DNA of 64,000 nucleotides from Bacteroidales bacterium (GTDB lineage Bacteria > Bacteroidota > Bacteroidia > Bacteroidales > Muribaculaceae): positions 108,660-172,659 of the forward strand of contig JAAVFJ010000009.1 in the NCBI GenBank assembly GCA_014800845.1, given 5' to 3'. Below are positions 9,956 through 19,600 of this stretch, in pieces; the stretch's first letter is position 1, and each line of letters opens with the position of its first letter. Made by a program: the position numbers and the translations under genes. The notes beneath the pieces are model-generated. The model did no database searches, was not told where the DNA came from, and saw nothing but the letters and a program-made list of their open reading frames with translations.

Positions 9956-12334
9956 ATGAGACAACAACTGTTTACACTGCTTGCAGCCACGGCTCTGACC
10001 GCCGGCTGTGCATTCGCAGCTCCCGGTGACCGAGTGACCGGCATCCCCGAGTCACCCTTCTCCATCCCCCGTGTGAGCGCCATCAAGGGCACCCCGCTGC
10101 CCTCCATCAGCAAAGCGCCCTCACTCGCCGAGGCCACCGCTGAGGATGTGCCCTGCGCCGTTGAGAGCATGATTTGGGAAACCGGTGCCGACTACGGTGA
10201 GGTGAAACTCACCTGGTCACCCGTAACCAAAATGACCTCAGGTGCTGACGTTCCCGCTAACCTCACCTACACCATCTGTGAGCTTACTCTCAACGGTATC
10301 GAACCCGTGAAGGAGGGCATCACCGGCACCACCACCACCCTGCGCGTATGCGAGCCCACCGCTCAGCAAGGCTTCGTAATGTATGCCGTCTACGCCGTTG
10401 TCCCCGCCTCCGAAGGCTCCTCTGAGCTTATCTCCGACGGTGGCGCTTACACCGGCATGGTACCCGTAGGCCAGCCCGAATCCATGCCCTGGAACGAGAG
10501 CTTCCTCTTTGACCACATCCTCGGCCAGGAGAACATGGCCGGCGACGGCGAATGGGTGCCTATGGATGACTCTTGGGTAGCCAGCCAGGATGGTGACGGC
10601 GCTTACATGCTCTTCATGGCTAATCAGCCCGGCGACATGGCCCGCATCTTCACCGGACGCATACATGTCGACGAGAATGTGCTGAATCCCACATTCTCTT
10701 ACTGGTACTACAACATGTCGCAGGTGGACTCCTACGGCCAGCCCGTGGCTGACACCAACTCAATCCAGGTGCTCATCAACGACGGCTCCGGCTTCAAGAA
10801 AGTAGGCGAAGCCACTGAGCCCGGCAAAGGCAATCTCGACGCCTGGAACCGCGCAGCTGTGTCTCTGGAAGCCTACAAGGGCAAGGATGTGCAGATTGCT
10901 ATCCAGGTAGTGGCAATCAGCAGCAGCTACATCTTCCTCGACAATATGGAGGTGAAGGGTTCTCATCCCAACGACCTCACTGTGTCAGTCTTCTGCAACC
11001 AGACACGTGTAGCCCCCGGCGACTTCCTGACCATCAACGCCGCTGTCGACAACTTCGGCGCAAACGAAGCCTCTGCCTACACCGTGACCTTCATGGCCGA
11101 CGGCGCCAACATCGGCGTGATGAACGGTCCCAAGATTGCAGCCGGTGCCTCAGGCCAGGTTAAGTGGCAATACACTGTGCCTAACACAGTAGGCGAGACC
11201 CTTGAGCTTTCAGCCAAGGTTGAAATCGCCGACGACGGCGACCCGAGCAATGACGTGGCAGCCCCCATCACTATCGCCGTGAAGCTCCCCAACTTCCCCG
11301 CTGTAAGCAACCTGAACTGGAATGTGGAAAATGACGGCTCTGCCCTCACACTCAATTGGAACGAACCCTCCTACGACGGCATCTCTACCAAATACACCGA
11401 AGACTTCGAGGAATTCGACTCCTTCGCTACCACCGATCAGGGCTACAAGGGTAACTGGACCTTTGTAGACCGCGACGGCGGCGGCGCAGGTGGCATGGAA
11501 GGTTTCGACTATCCCAACGTGCCCAAGATGTCAAAGCAGTCATGGATCGTGTGCGACCACACCTGGGAAGTATGCACCCGCTCTGAATACACCACCCACT
11601 CCGGCAACCAGATGCTGATGGGTCTCTACAACGCCAACAAGGTGGCCAACGATGACTGGGCTATCTCACCCGCCCTCTCCGGCAACCAGCAGACCATCTC
11701 ATTCTTCGCCCGCCCCTACGACGAGGAATTCACTCCCGAGATTGTCGACGTGATGATTTCATCTACCGACGATGACCCCGCTAACTTCACTCTGCTCAAG
11801 ACCTTCAGAATCGAGGGTGACTACCGCAGAATCTGGACCGAGTGTGAGGCTGTGCTCCCCGCCGGCACCAAGTACTTCGCTCTGCGCTACCGCAGCACCT
11901 ATCAGTTCATCCTGTTCATCGACGACGTGACCTACGAGCCCGCCGGCGCCGAGGACCTCGAGCTGCTGGGCTACAACGTGTACTGCAACGACAAGAAGCT
12001 CAACGACACCCCCGTAGTTGAACGCAAGTATGAGGTGAAGAACCCCGCCGACGAGGCTGAGTATGCTGTGACCGCAGTCTACGCTCAGGGTGAATCACGC
12101 GCTTCAAGCAAGGTTAAGCCCATCTCTTCAGGCGTGGAGAGCGTTGACGCCGCTTCAGTAATCGTACGCACCGGCGCAGGCGTAATCCTCGTGGCCGGCA
12201 CCGACGAGAACGCAAGCGTATATGACCTGCAGGGCCGCATGGTCTACAACGGCAAGCCCGGTGTGATCGACGTAGCTTCAGGCGCCTACATCGTGCGCGT
12301 GGCAGGCAAGTCCTGGAAAGTGCTCGTGCACTAA
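9956..12334 (+). CDS. Secreted cleaved-adhesin-type protein with T9SS tail, paralog of upstream gene
   Basis: A 792-residue secreted protein related to the C-terminal half of its upstream neighbour. Shared segments include NDGSGFKK, NDDWAISPALSG (CDDWAISPELNG upstream) and LLGYNVYCNDKKLN (LLGYNVYCDGVKLN upstream). I chose the ATG at 9956 because it gives a clean signal peptide (MRQQLFTLLAATALTAG); an ATG at 9926 would add ten residues. The order is signal peptide, FN3-like segment, jelly-roll domain, CARDB-like segment, cleaved-adhesin-like domain and a short FN3-like strand, then a T9SS-type tail (SVYDLQGRMVYNG...AYIVRVAGKSWKVLVH). The two genes are 65 bp apart and probably cotranscribed; a strong terminator follows. 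Confidence 0.8.
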   Translation: MRQQLFTLLAATALTAGCAFAAPGDRVTGIPESPFSIPRVSAIKGTPLPSISKAPSLAEATAEDVPCAVESMIWETGADYGEVKLTWSPVTKMTSGADVPANLTYTICELTLNGIEPVKEGITGTTTTLRVCEPTAQQGFVMYAVYAVVPASEGSSELISDGGAYTGMVPVGQPESMPWNESFLFDHILGQENMAGDGEWVPMDDSWVASQDGDGAYMLFMANQPGDMARIFTGRIHVDENVLNPTFSYWYYNMSQVDSYGQPVADTNSIQVLINDGSGFKKVGEATEPGKGNLDAWNRAAVSLEAYKGKDVQIAIQVVAISSSYIFLDNMEVKGSHPNDLTVSVFCNQTRVAPGDFLTINAAVDNFGANEASAYTVTFMADGANIGVMNGPKIAAGASGQVKWQYTVPNTVGETLELSAKVEIADDGDPSNDVAAPITIAVKLPNFPAVSNLNWNVENDGSALTLNWNEPSYDGISTKYTEDFEEFDSFATTDQGYKGNWTFVDRDGGGAGGMEGFDYPNVPKMSKQSWIVCDHTWEVCTRSEYTTHSGNQMLMGLYNANKVANDDWAISPALSGNQQTISFFARPYDEEFTPEIVDVMISSTDDDPANFTLLKTFRIEGDYRRIWTECEAVLPAGTKYFALRYRSTYQFILFIDDVTYEPAGAEDLELLGYNVYCNDKKLNDTPVVERKYEVKNPADEAEYAVTAVYAQGESRASSKVKPISSGVESVDAASVIVRTGAGVILVAGTDENASVYDLQGRMVYNGKPGVIDVASGAYIVRVAGKSWKVLVH

Positions 12335-12358
12335 TCAGGCCTACGCAATACCATGATT

Positions 12359-12402
12359 ATTAGAGGGGTGTGAGCTGCGGCTCACACCCCTCTAATCTTT
12401 TT
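12359..12402 (+). terminator. Rho-independent terminator after the surface protein pair
   Basis: A 17-bp perfect stem (12359-12375 with 12380-12396), a TGCG loop and then CTTTTT. It closes the unit of the two surface protein genes. Confidence 0.85.
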
Positions 12403-12434
12403 ACAGGCCGCAGGCGCTCAATAGCGGTGAAAAA

Positions 12435-12466
12435 TTTGTCACGTTCGGAAATATTACTTAATTTTG
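12435..12466 (+). promoter_or_regulatory. mgtE promoter
   Basis: TTTG at 12435-12438, a 20-base spacer and TAATTTTG at 12459-12466, 23 bases ahead of the mgtE ATG. Confidence 0.7.
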
Positions 12467-12489
12467 TAAGGATATAAAGTTGTTAATAT

Positions 12490-13863
12490 ATGAAGGAGTT
12501 TACTGACGAAGACATCGAGCGCATAGAGCAAGCCATTGATGAAAAGGATGAGGCACTGGCGCGTGTAGAGCTTACCGACCTGCACCCCGCCGACATAGCG
12601 GAGCTGTTTCGCACACTCAACCTGCGTCAGGCCGAGTGGCTCTTTTCATTGCTTCCCGACAATGAGACTAAGGCCGACGTCCTCATGGAGCTCGATGAGG
12701 ATGACCGCCGCAAACTCCTGGAGGGGATGGACCCCGAGCAGATCGGCCACTTCATTGACCTGCTCGACACGGACGATGCCGTGGACCTCATTCAGGAACT
12801 CGACAAGGAGGACCGCGAGGAGGTAATCTCACACATAGACGACATGGAGCAGGCCGGCAACATCGTGGACCTGCTGCAATATGACGAGGACACTGCCGGC
12901 GGCCTTATGGCCACCGAGATGATTGTGGTCAACGAAAACTGGAGCATGCCCCGCTGCATCAAGGAGATGAGGTCGCAGGCCGAGGAGCTCGACGATATTT
13001 ATAACATCTACGTCATTGACGACGACGAGCGCCTGAAAGGCATCCTCCCGCTCAAGCGCATGATTACCGACCCCTCGGTGAGCAAAATCAAGCGCGTGAT
13101 GGAGGTGGACCCCATGTGCGCCCACACCGACACCCCCATCGATGACCTGGCCCTGGACTTCGAAAAGTATGACCTTGTGGCCATGCCGGTGGTAGACAGC
13201 ATAGGGCGCCTGGTGGGGCAAATCACCGTGGACGACGTGATGGACGAGGTGCGCGAACAGAGCGAACGCGACTATCAGCTCGCCTCAGGTATCGCATCGG
13301 ACATAGACGCAGACGACAACATCCTGCATCAGACGCGCGCCCGCATCCCCTGGCTCCTCATCGGCATAGCGTCGGGCATCGTGGCGTCGCTCATCCTCAC
13401 CGGTTTCGAAAGCCAGCTGGCCGCCGTCACCACCCTTGCGCTCTTCATCCCCATCATTGGTGGCACGGGGGGCAACGTGGGTGTGCAGGCTTCAGCCATA
13501 GTGGTACAGGGTCTGGCCAACGGCACTCTCGACATCAAGGAATTCGGACGCCAGATGGGCAAGGAGGTCTGCATAGGCCTGCTCAACGCCACGATAATGG
13601 CCAGCGTCATATTCGTCTACAACCTCATAATGATTCCCGGCGAGTTTGCCGTGACTATCTCGGTGGCTACCAGCCTGTTTATAGTCGTCATGTTCGCCAC
13701 GATTCTGGGCACGGTGGTGCCCCTCACGCTTGAGAAAATCCACATAAACCCGGCGCTCGCCACCGGGCCGTTCATTCAGATAAGCAACGATATAGTCGGC
13801 CTGATTATCTACGTGAATATCTCCACCTGGTTCCTTAAAATCTTCGGAGGAGTGACTATCTGA
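12490..13863 (+). CDS. mgtE: Magnesium transporter MgtE
   Basis: Inner-membrane Mg2+ channel of the MgtE family. The 457 residues show the acidic helical N domain (about 1-130, with LHPADIAELF), a pair of CBS domains (about 135-260) that gate the pore by sensing cytosolic Mg2+, and a membrane domain (about 285-455) of five helices with the family signature PIIGGTGGNVGVQ. Length and domain order are standard. It has its own promoter and stands as a single gene before recA. Confidence 0.96.
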   Translation: MKEFTDEDIERIEQAIDEKDEALARVELTDLHPADIAELFRTLNLRQAEWLFSLLPDNETKADVLMELDEDDRRKLLEGMDPEQIGHFIDLLDTDDAVDLIQELDKEDREEVISHIDDMEQAGNIVDLLQYDEDTAGGLMATEMIVVNENWSMPRCIKEMRSQAEELDDIYNIYVIDDDERLKGILPLKRMITDPSVSKIKRVMEVDPMCAHTDTPIDDLALDFEKYDLVAMPVVDSIGRLVGQITVDDVMDEVREQSERDYQLASGIASDIDADDNILHQTRARIPWLLIGIASGIVASLILTGFESQLAAVTTLALFIPIIGGTGGNVGVQASAIVVQGLANGTLDIKEFGRQMGKEVCIGLLNATIMASVIFVYNLIMIPGEFAVTISVATSLFIVVMFATILGTVVPLTLEKIHINPALATGPFIQISNDIVGLIIYVNISTWFLKIFGGVTI

Positions 13864-13935
13864 GGCGGCTGATCACCTCGTTGTTTTTAACATGCGTTAA
13901 CCCCGTTGTGCCCCATGTCGGCACACCCCGCATCG

Positions 13936-13943
13936 TAACTTTG
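13936..13943 (+). promoter_or_regulatory. recA promoter -7 box
   Basis: TAACTTTG, 38 bases before the recA ATG. No well-spaced TTTG -33 element was seen, and I did not recognise a LexA-type operator. Confidence 0.5.
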
Positions 13944-13981
13944 CATCATCTTAAGAATAAAATTAAACACAACATACTCTC

Positions 13982-15133
13982 ATGGCAAAGAAAACCAAGA
14001 CGGTCGCAACAGGCCGCATCAACGAACCGACTGAGAAGCTCAAAGCCCTCGGTCGCGCTCTGGAACATATACATAAGGATTTCGGCGACGGCTCCATCAT
14101 GAAACTCGGCGACGACGCCGTGCAGGATGTAGAGGTAATCCCCACCGGCTCCATCGGACTCGACGTGGCCCTCGGCGTAGGTGGTTACCCCCGAGGCCGT
14201 ATCATTGAAATCTATGGCCCCGAGTCTTCCGGTAAGACCACGCTGGCCATCCACGCTATTGCCGAGACTCAGCGCCAGGGTGGCGTGGCTGCCATAATCG
14301 ACGCCGAGCATGCCTTCGACCGCTTCTATGCCGAAGCTCTCGGTGTGGACATCAACAATCTCTGGATTTCACAGCCTGACAACGGTGAACAAGCGCTGGC
14401 CATAGCCGAGCAGCTCATCAACTCCGGCGCGGTGGATATCCTCGTGGTCGACTCCGTGGCGGCACTAACCCCCAAGGCTGAAATCGACGGCGTGATGGGT
14501 GACAAGAACGTAGGCCTCCACGCCCGCCTCATGAGCCAGGCCATGCGCAAACTCACCGGCGCCATCTCCCGCACCCGCACCACCTGCATCTTCATCAACC
14601 AGCTGCGCGAGAAAATCGGCGTGATGTTCGGCTCCCCCGAAACCACTACCGGCGGCAACGCTCTGAAATTCTACGCCTCCGTGCGCCTCGACATCCGCCC
14701 CAGCGGCATGCTGAAGGACGACGAGGAGACCGTGGGCCGCACCGTGAAGGTGAAGGTGGTGAAGAACAAGGTGGCGCCCCCCTTCCGCCGTGCTCAGTTT
14801 GACATCATGTTCGGCGAGGGCATCAGCCAGAGCGGCGAGATTCTGGACCTCGGCGTAGACATGGGCATCATCAAGAAGAGCGGCAGCTGGTTTAGCTACG
14901 ACGGCTCCAAACTGGCCCAGGGCAAGGAATCGGCCCGCCGCGCCATCATGGACAACCCTGAGCTGCGCGAGGAGCTCAACGAGAAGATACGCGCCGTAAT
15001 CAAGGAGAGAGGTGCCGATGCCATCCCCTCATCGGGCCCCTCCTCTAAGAAGGAGGTGGAAGCCGACACCGCGGACACCGACGCGCAGGACCCCTACGCC
15101 GACGATCCCGAGCTCGACATTGACATAGACTAA
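13982..15133 (+). CDS. recA: Recombinase RecA
   Basis: DNA strand-exchange protein for homologous recombination and the SOS response. It has 383 residues. Walker A is GPESSGKTT at 79-87, and the ssDNA-binding L2 region lies around [18 protein letters not shown] (about 218-235). The C-terminal tail is acidic ([20 protein letters not shown]), as in other RecA proteins. It is a single-gene unit closed by a strong terminator at 15167-15207. Confidence 0.98.
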   Translation: MAKKTKTVATGRINEPTEKLKALGRALEHIHKDFGDGSIMKLGDDAVQDVEVIPTGSIGLDVALGVGGYPRGRIIEIYGPESSGKTTLAIHAIAETQRQGGVAAIIDAEHAFDRFYAEALGVDINNLWISQPDNGEQALAIAEQLINSGAVDILVVDSVAALTPKAEIDGVMGDKNVGLHARLMSQAMRKLTGAISRTRTTCIFINQLREKIGVMFGSPETTTGGNALKFYASVRLDIRPSGMLKDDEETVGRTVKVKVVKNKVAPPFRRAQFDIMFGEGISQSGEILDLGVDMGIIKKSGSWFSYDGSKLAQGKESARRAIMDNPELREELNEKIRAVIKERGADAIPSSGPSSKKEVEADTADTDAQDPYADDPELDIDID

Positions 15134-15166
15134 TCCCGGCCACGCGCGGCCCGGATGCAGAATAAG

Positions 15167-15207
15167 CCGGGGGTGAAAGCGCATCGCTTTCACCCCCGGT
15201 ATCTTTA
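15167..15207 (+). terminator. recA terminator
   Basis: A 14-bp GC-rich perfect stem (15167-15180 with 15186-15199) around a five-base loop, followed by TATCTTTA. It may also serve the convergent gene ending at 15295. Confidence 0.8.
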
Positions 15208-15294
15208 CAATCGACACCAATCCCGCCGGGATTGGCACGGGACTATTTTGCTAAAAATTCGCTATTATTTTGCTATGACGGGATGCCCGGCGGG

Positions 15295-15852
15295 TTAGCT
15301 ATGCCAGGTGATTTCGGCTACGCCGGAGCGGTAGTTGTAATAGCGGGCCAGGATGAAGAGCCAGTCGCTCAGGCGGTTGAAGTAGCTGAGCACCAGGGGA
15401 TCTACATAGCTCTCGGCGGCCAGCGCCAAGATGCGGCGCTCGGCACGGCGGCAGACTGTGCGGGTGATGTGGGCCTCGGCTGAGTCGCGTGTGCCACCGG
15501 GGAGCACAAAGGCATGCACCTTGGGCACCTCGGCATCGAGCGCGTCGATGGACTGCTCTATCTCTTTTATGTCGGCCTCGGTCAGCCCCGTGATGCGCGG
15601 CTCGGTGCCCGGCTCCACATCGGTAGCCAGATAGGCGCCTACGGAAAACAGACGGTGCTGCACGGCTGTGAGCAGCGCGCGCACGGCGGCCGAATTAGCC
15701 TCGAATGTGATCAGCAGACCCAGATGTGAAGAAAACTCATCGACAGTGCCGTAAGCTTCCAGACGTGTGCAATTCTTCGGGGCGCGCTTGCCACCCACGA
15801 GCGAGGTCATTCCGGCATCGCCTGTGCCGGTATAAAGCATTGATTTCTCCAT
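15295..15852 (-). CDS. Cob(I)yrinic acid a,c-diamide adenosyltransferase (PduO type)
   Basis: ATP:corrinoid adenosyltransferase of the PduO/MMAB family, which makes adenosylcobalamin from cob(I)alamin and ATP. The 185-residue protein opens with MLYTGTGDAGMTSLVGGKR, the ATP-binding N-terminal motif, followed by RLEAYGTVDEFSSHLGLL. The later segments CRRAERRI and LSYFNRLSDWLFILAR are the conserved active-site helix and subunit-interface regions. The first ATG at 15852 and a second four codons later are both possible. It stands alone, so it most likely serves B12 salvage for B12-dependent enzymes encoded elsewhere. Confidence 0.93.
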   Translation of the reverse strand: MEKSMLYTGTGDAGMTSLVGGKRAPKNCTRLEAYGTVDEFSSHLGLLITFEANSAAVRALLTAVQHRLFSVGAYLATDVEPGTEPRITGLTEADIKEIEQSIDALDAEVPKVHAFVLPGGTRDSAEAHITRTVCRRAERRILALAAESYVDPLVLSYFNRLSDWLFILARYYNYRSGVAEITWHS

Positions 15853-15995
15853 GGTATTTATTTTTTGTGTAAGTGTTCCTGTTTCTACAGTTTAAATCTT
15901 AACACTTTCCTGTTCTTATCAGTTTGCAAATATACCAACTATCCCCGAGCTCCGCAACTTTAAAGGGTGTAGTGAGAGGTTTTTTGCACGTTTTT

Positions 15996-16026
15996 TTTGA
16001 TTTTGAGCAAAGTTTTTCTAACTTTG
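15996..16026 (+). promoter_or_regulatory. Promoter of acyl-CoA ligase gene
   Basis: TTTG at 15996-15999, exactly 19 bases, then TAACTTTG at 16019-16026. The leader would be about 105 nt. Confidence 0.7.
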
Positions 16027-16137
16027 CGGAGAGAAGTTTGTTATAACATAGAGTGCCGAGGTGCTCTGACATAGCCCTAAGCATCTCGCTCATGCGCGGC
16101 ACGCGCACTGTCACCCGTAAAAAAGATAGAAGTATTT

Positions 16138-17802
16138 ATGTACCGTTATCCCGATAATTTCATTAAACTCTTCGAGAAGAGTTTCCGTCGTCATGCCCAT
16201 CTGCCCGCCCTCTCCCTCTACGGCAAGCCGGGGGTGAAGAGCTATCTGCATCTGGCTAAAAACATAGCGTTCACTCACCTGCTGCTCAAAGAGATAGGCA
16301 TTGAGCCGGGCGACAAGATAGCCCTCTGCGGCAAGGACTCCGACATGTGGGTAGAGGCCTTCATGGCTGTTATCACTTACGGAGCCACGGTGGTGCCCAT
16401 CCTCCCCGACTTCTCCCCTGACGACATTGTGCACATCCTGCGCCACAGCGAGGCGCGCCTGCTCATGGTGAGCGACAGCATTTTTCACACACTGCCCATA
16501 GGCAAGCTCAAGGATAACGAGGCTATCTTCTCTCTCGACACCAGCAAACTTCTGGCCGGCAAGGACATGGAGAAGGTGCAGGCCGCCCTCGACACCCTCC
16601 CCGCCCGCTTTGCCGATGCCTATCCCAATGGCTTCAAGCCCTCGGACATAGCCTATCCGGATGTGAGCAATGATAATGTGATAGTGCTCAACTACACCTC
16701 CGGCACCACCGGTTTCTCCAAGGGGGTGATGCTCACGGGCTGGAATCTGGCCGGCAACGTTGTGTTCGGCATGCATGAACACCTGCACTGGGCGCGCTCA
16801 CGTGTGCTCACTTTCCTGCCGCTGGCCCACGCCTACGGCTGCACGTTCGACATGCTCACCCCGCTGGCATGCGGCACCCACATAACGGTGCTCGGACGCA
16901 CCCCCACGCCGGCCATTCTGCTCAAGGCTCTTCAGGAGGTGAAGCCCCACCTCATTCTCAGCGTGCCCCTGGTGTTTGAAAAAATCTACCGCAAACGCAT
17001 CGAGCCGCTCATCTCCACCCCCCGCATGCAGCGACTGCTGCAGATGCCCGTAGTGAAAAACCTGGTTCACCGCAAGCTGCGCAGCAAGCTGATGAAGGCA
17101 CTCGGCGGCGAATTCAGCCAGGTGATAATAGGCGGAGCGGCTATGGATGCCGAGACCGAGGCCTTCCTGCGCATGATTCACTTCCCCTTTACCGTGGGCT
17201 ACGGCATGACCGAGTGCGGACCCCTGGTGAGCTACACATTCTGGAAAGAATTCATACCCGGTTCAGCTGGACGCACCCTGCCCGAAATCATGGAGACACG
17301 CGTGGAGAGCCCCGACCCGCAGTCCATTCCGGGCGAGATTTTCGTGCGTGGCCAGAACGTGATGGCCGGCTATTACAAAGCACCCGACCTGACCGCTCAG
17401 GTGCTCGATGAGCATGGCTGGCTCAACACCGGCGACATGGGCACACGCTCCATCGACGGCACCATCTTCCTGCGCGGACGCTCCAAGACCATGATTCTCA
17501 GCGCCTCAGGCCAGAACATCTATCCCGAGGAGCTGGAAGCCAAGCTCAACGCTATGCCCTTTGTGGGCGAAAGCATCGTGCTTGACCGCGACGGTCGCCT
17601 CACGGCTCTCGTCTTCCCCGACCACGAAGCCCTCAAGAGCCGCGGCATAGAGGCTGAAAAAATCCCCGCCCTCATGGAGAAAATCCGCGTGAAGCTCAAC
17701 GGCCGACTCGCCCCCTACGAGCGCCTGGCAGCCATAGAGACCGTAGAAAAAGAATTTGAAAAGACCCCCAAACGCTCCATCAAGCGCTTCCTCTACAAAT
17801 AA
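16138..17802 (+). CDS. AMP-dependent long-chain acyl-CoA ligase-like enzyme
   Basis: ANL-superfamily adenylating enzyme, probably a fatty acid-CoA ligase that activates a carboxylic acid through an acyl-AMP intermediate. It has 554 residues. The P-loop is [18 protein letters not shown] (about 189-206), the A5 motif is [14 protein letters not shown] (about 355-368), the A7 region is [12 protein letters not shown] (about 430-441) and [23 protein letters not shown] (about 445-467) covers the hinge and A8. The C-terminal catalytic Lys region is in [16 protein letters not shown]. The substrate cannot be read from the sequence. It has its own promoter, with ruvB 50 bp downstream. Confidence 0.88.
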   Translation: MYRYPDNFIKLFEKSFRRHAHLPALSLYGKPGVKSYLHLAKNIAFTHLLLKEIGIEPGDKIALCGKDSDMWVEAFMAVITYGATVVPILPDFSPDDIVHILRHSEARLLMVSDSIFHTLPIGKLKDNEAIFSLDTSKLLAGKDMEKVQAALDTLPARFADAYPNGFKPSDIAYPDVSNDNVIVLNYTSGTTGFSKGVMLTGWNLAGNVVFGMHEHLHWARSRVLTFLPLAHAYGCTFDMLTPLACGTHITVLGRTPTPAILLKALQEVKPHLILSVPLVFEKIYRKRIEPLISTPRMQRLLQMPVVKNLVHRKLRSKLMKALGGEFSQVIIGGAAMDAETEAFLRMIHFPFTVGYGMTECGPLVSYTFWKEFIPGSAGRTLPEIMETRVESPDPQSIPGEIFVRGQNVMAGYYKAPDLTAQVLDEHGWLNTGDMGTRSIDGTIFLRGRSKTMILSASGQNIYPEELEAKLNAMPFVGESIVLDRDGRLTALVFPDHEALKSRGIEAEKIPALMEKIRVKLNGRLAPYERLAAIETVEKEFEKTPKRSIKRFLYK

Positions 17803-17852
17803 AAACCCCACACGCCCCCCTCTTTCCCGGAAAAATTTGTATCTTTACACTT

Positions 17853-18887
17853 ATGATTGAGCAGCAGGATTTTGACATTCATGACGCGCCGAAGAGCCCC
17901 TCTGCGCGCGAAGCCGATGTGGAGAAGGCGCTGAGGCCCCTGGCTTTTGACGATTTTTCCGGACAAAGCAAGATTACCGAGAATCTGCGCATCTTTGTGC
18001 AGGCCGCCCGCATGCGCGGCGAGGCCCTGGACCACACGCTGCTCCATGGCCCTCCGGGATTGGGCAAGACCACGCTCTCCAACATCATAGCCAATGAGCT
18101 GGGCGTGGGCTTCAAGACCACTTCCGGCCCCGTGCTCGACAAGCCCGGCGACCTGGCCGGCATCCTCATGAGCCTGGAGGAGAATGACGTGCTGTTCATT
18201 GATGAGATTCACCGCCTGCACCCCATAGTGGAGGAGTATCTGTACTCCGCTATGGAGGACTATCGCATTGACATTCTGCTGGATAAGGGCCCCGGTGCCA
18301 AAAGCGTGCAGCTCACTCTCAACCCCTTCACGCTGGTGGGCGCCACCACCCGCTCCGGCCTGCTGACAGCGCCGTTGCGCGCCCGATTCGGCATCAACTG
18401 CCATCTGGAGTATTACGACCACGAGATTCTCTGCGGCATCATCCTGCGTTCGGCCTCGCTGCTGCGCATAGGCTGCACACGCGAGGCGGCCCTGGAGATT
18501 GCTCTGCGCTCGCGCGGCACGCCGCGTATAGCCAACGCTCTGCTGCGCCGCGTGCGCGACTTCGCCATGGTCAAGGGGCGCGGCACCATCGACCCCCCGA
18601 TTGCCAAGATTGCCCTCGAAGCACTCAACATTGATAAATATGGTCTGGATGAAATCGACAACAAGATTCTGCTGACCATAATCGACAAATTCGGTGGCGG
18701 CCCCGTAGGCCTCACCACCATAGCCACCGCGCTCGGCGAAGACCCCGGCACCATAGAGGAGGTCTATGAGCCTTTCCTCATAAAGGAGGGCTTCATAAAG
18801 CGTACTCCGCGCGGACGCGAAGTGACCACGCTGGCTTACACTCACCTCGGCCGCCTGCGCCAAAGCGAACAGGGGAGCCTGTTCTGA
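17853..18887 (+). CDS. ruvB: Holliday junction helicase RuvB
   Basis: AAA+ motor that drives Holliday junction branch migration with RuvA. It has 344 residues. Walker A is [10 protein letters not shown] (about 66-75) and Walker B is LFIDEIHRL (about 115-123); [18 protein letters not shown] (about 165-182) holds the sensor 1 and arginine finger region. The C-terminal winged helix has [25 protein letters not shown] box ends only 5 bases before the ATG, so the mRNA may be leaderless. ruvA and ruvC are not in the window. Confidence 0.97.
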   Translation: MIEQQDFDIHDAPKSPSAREADVEKALRPLAFDDFSGQSKITENLRIFVQAARMRGEALDHTLLHGPPGLGKTTLSNIIANELGVGFKTTSGPVLDKPGDLAGILMSLEENDVLFIDEIHRLHPIVEEYLYSAMEDYRIDILLDKGPGAKSVQLTLNPFTLVGATTRSGLLTAPLRARFGINCHLEYYDHEILCGIILRSASLLRIGCTREAALEIALRSRGTPRIANALLRRVRDFAMVKGRGTIDPPIAKIALEALNIDKYGLDEIDNKILLTIIDKFGGGPVGLTTIATALGEDPGTIEEVYEPFLIKEGFIKRTPRGREVTTLAYTHLGRLRQSEQGSLF

Positions 18888-18943
18888 ACCAATAAGGATT
18901 TCAGGTTGTTGAATATAAGTAACAACAATACTCTGAAAAAATT

Positions 18944-19483
18944 ATGAAAAACACATTTACTCTTCTTGCGGTCGCCGCGATGGCGCTCTCTGCCTCGGCT
19001 GCCGAGCTCCCCATCAATGTCTCTCCCGCCTCCGGATCCACTCTCGAATCGGTCTCTGAAATAACCCTGACATCGGCCGACGATGCGCACCCCAATGTGT
19101 GGGTGGGCAACTTCATGCTCACTGTGGAGAAGGATGGCGAAAAAATCTCTGACCACTCGCTGAGCGTGGCCGGCGACAATGTGGCTAACTCTGTGACTCT
19201 CAACGTGACACCGGCCATAACCGTCCCCGGCACTTACACCCTCTCCCTCTCCCGTTTCTCCTATTTCATAGAGGATGTGGAGGGCAACGATGTGGTGACA
19301 CCCGACTCCGACCTGGTGCTCACCTACACTGTGGCCGAGCCGCTCGCCGTGCGCAGCATAGAGATGGACTCGGCCTCCAAACCTGTCTACTTCAATCTGC
19401 AGGGCATGAGAATAGACAGCCCCGCACCCGGACAGATGGTAATAATGAAGCAGGATAACCGCACCGCAAAGATTATCTTCTGA
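18944..19483 (+). CDS. Small secreted protein with T9SS-like tail
   Basis: A 179-residue protein of unknown function. It has a signal peptide (MKNTFTLLAVAAMALSASAAE) and a central beta-sandwich-like region (about 22-130) rich in Val, Thr and Ser. The C-terminal tail (VYFNLQGMRIDSPAPGQMVI...KIIF) is close to that of the 650-residue secreted protein at 24209 (IYYNLQGQRVAAPAKGQLVI...KIIF). The shared tail suggests export and anchoring by the same machinery, probably T9SS. It is a single gene with a terminator behind it. Confidence 0.75.
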   Translation: MKNTFTLLAVAAMALSASAAELPINVSPASGSTLESVSEITLTSADDAHPNVWVGNFMLTVEKDGEKISDHSLSVAGDNVANSVTLNVTPAITVPGTYTLSLSRFSYFIEDVEGNDVVTPDSDLVLTYTVAEPLAVRSIEMDSASKPVYFNLQGMRIDSPAPGQMVIMKQDNRTAKIIF

Positions 19484-19506
19484 CCCCCCGTCTATGTCAT
19501 AACTCT

Positions 19507-19550
19507 CCCCCGATGCGCAGGTTTTGATGCGCGTCGGGGGTGCTTTTTTG
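19507..19550 (+). terminator. Terminator after small secreted protein gene
   Basis: A 13-bp stem with one G-U pair (19507-19519 with 19526-19540) followed by TGCTTTTTTG. Confidence 0.8.
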
Positions 19551-19560
19551 TAAAAGCATA

Positions 19561-19591
19561 CGGTATATACCGAATTTTTTAGCTAATTTTG
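19561..19591 (+). promoter_or_regulatory. Promoter and possible operator of the prenyl synthase gene
   Basis: A -7 box TAATTTTG (19584-19591) lies 9 bases before the ATG. Just upstream, at 19561-19572, is a perfect 12-bp palindrome CGGTATATACCG. It sits between the expected -33 and -7 sites, where a repressor could bind. The operator role is inference. Confidence 0.45.
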
Positions 19592-19600
19592 TGGCCATCT

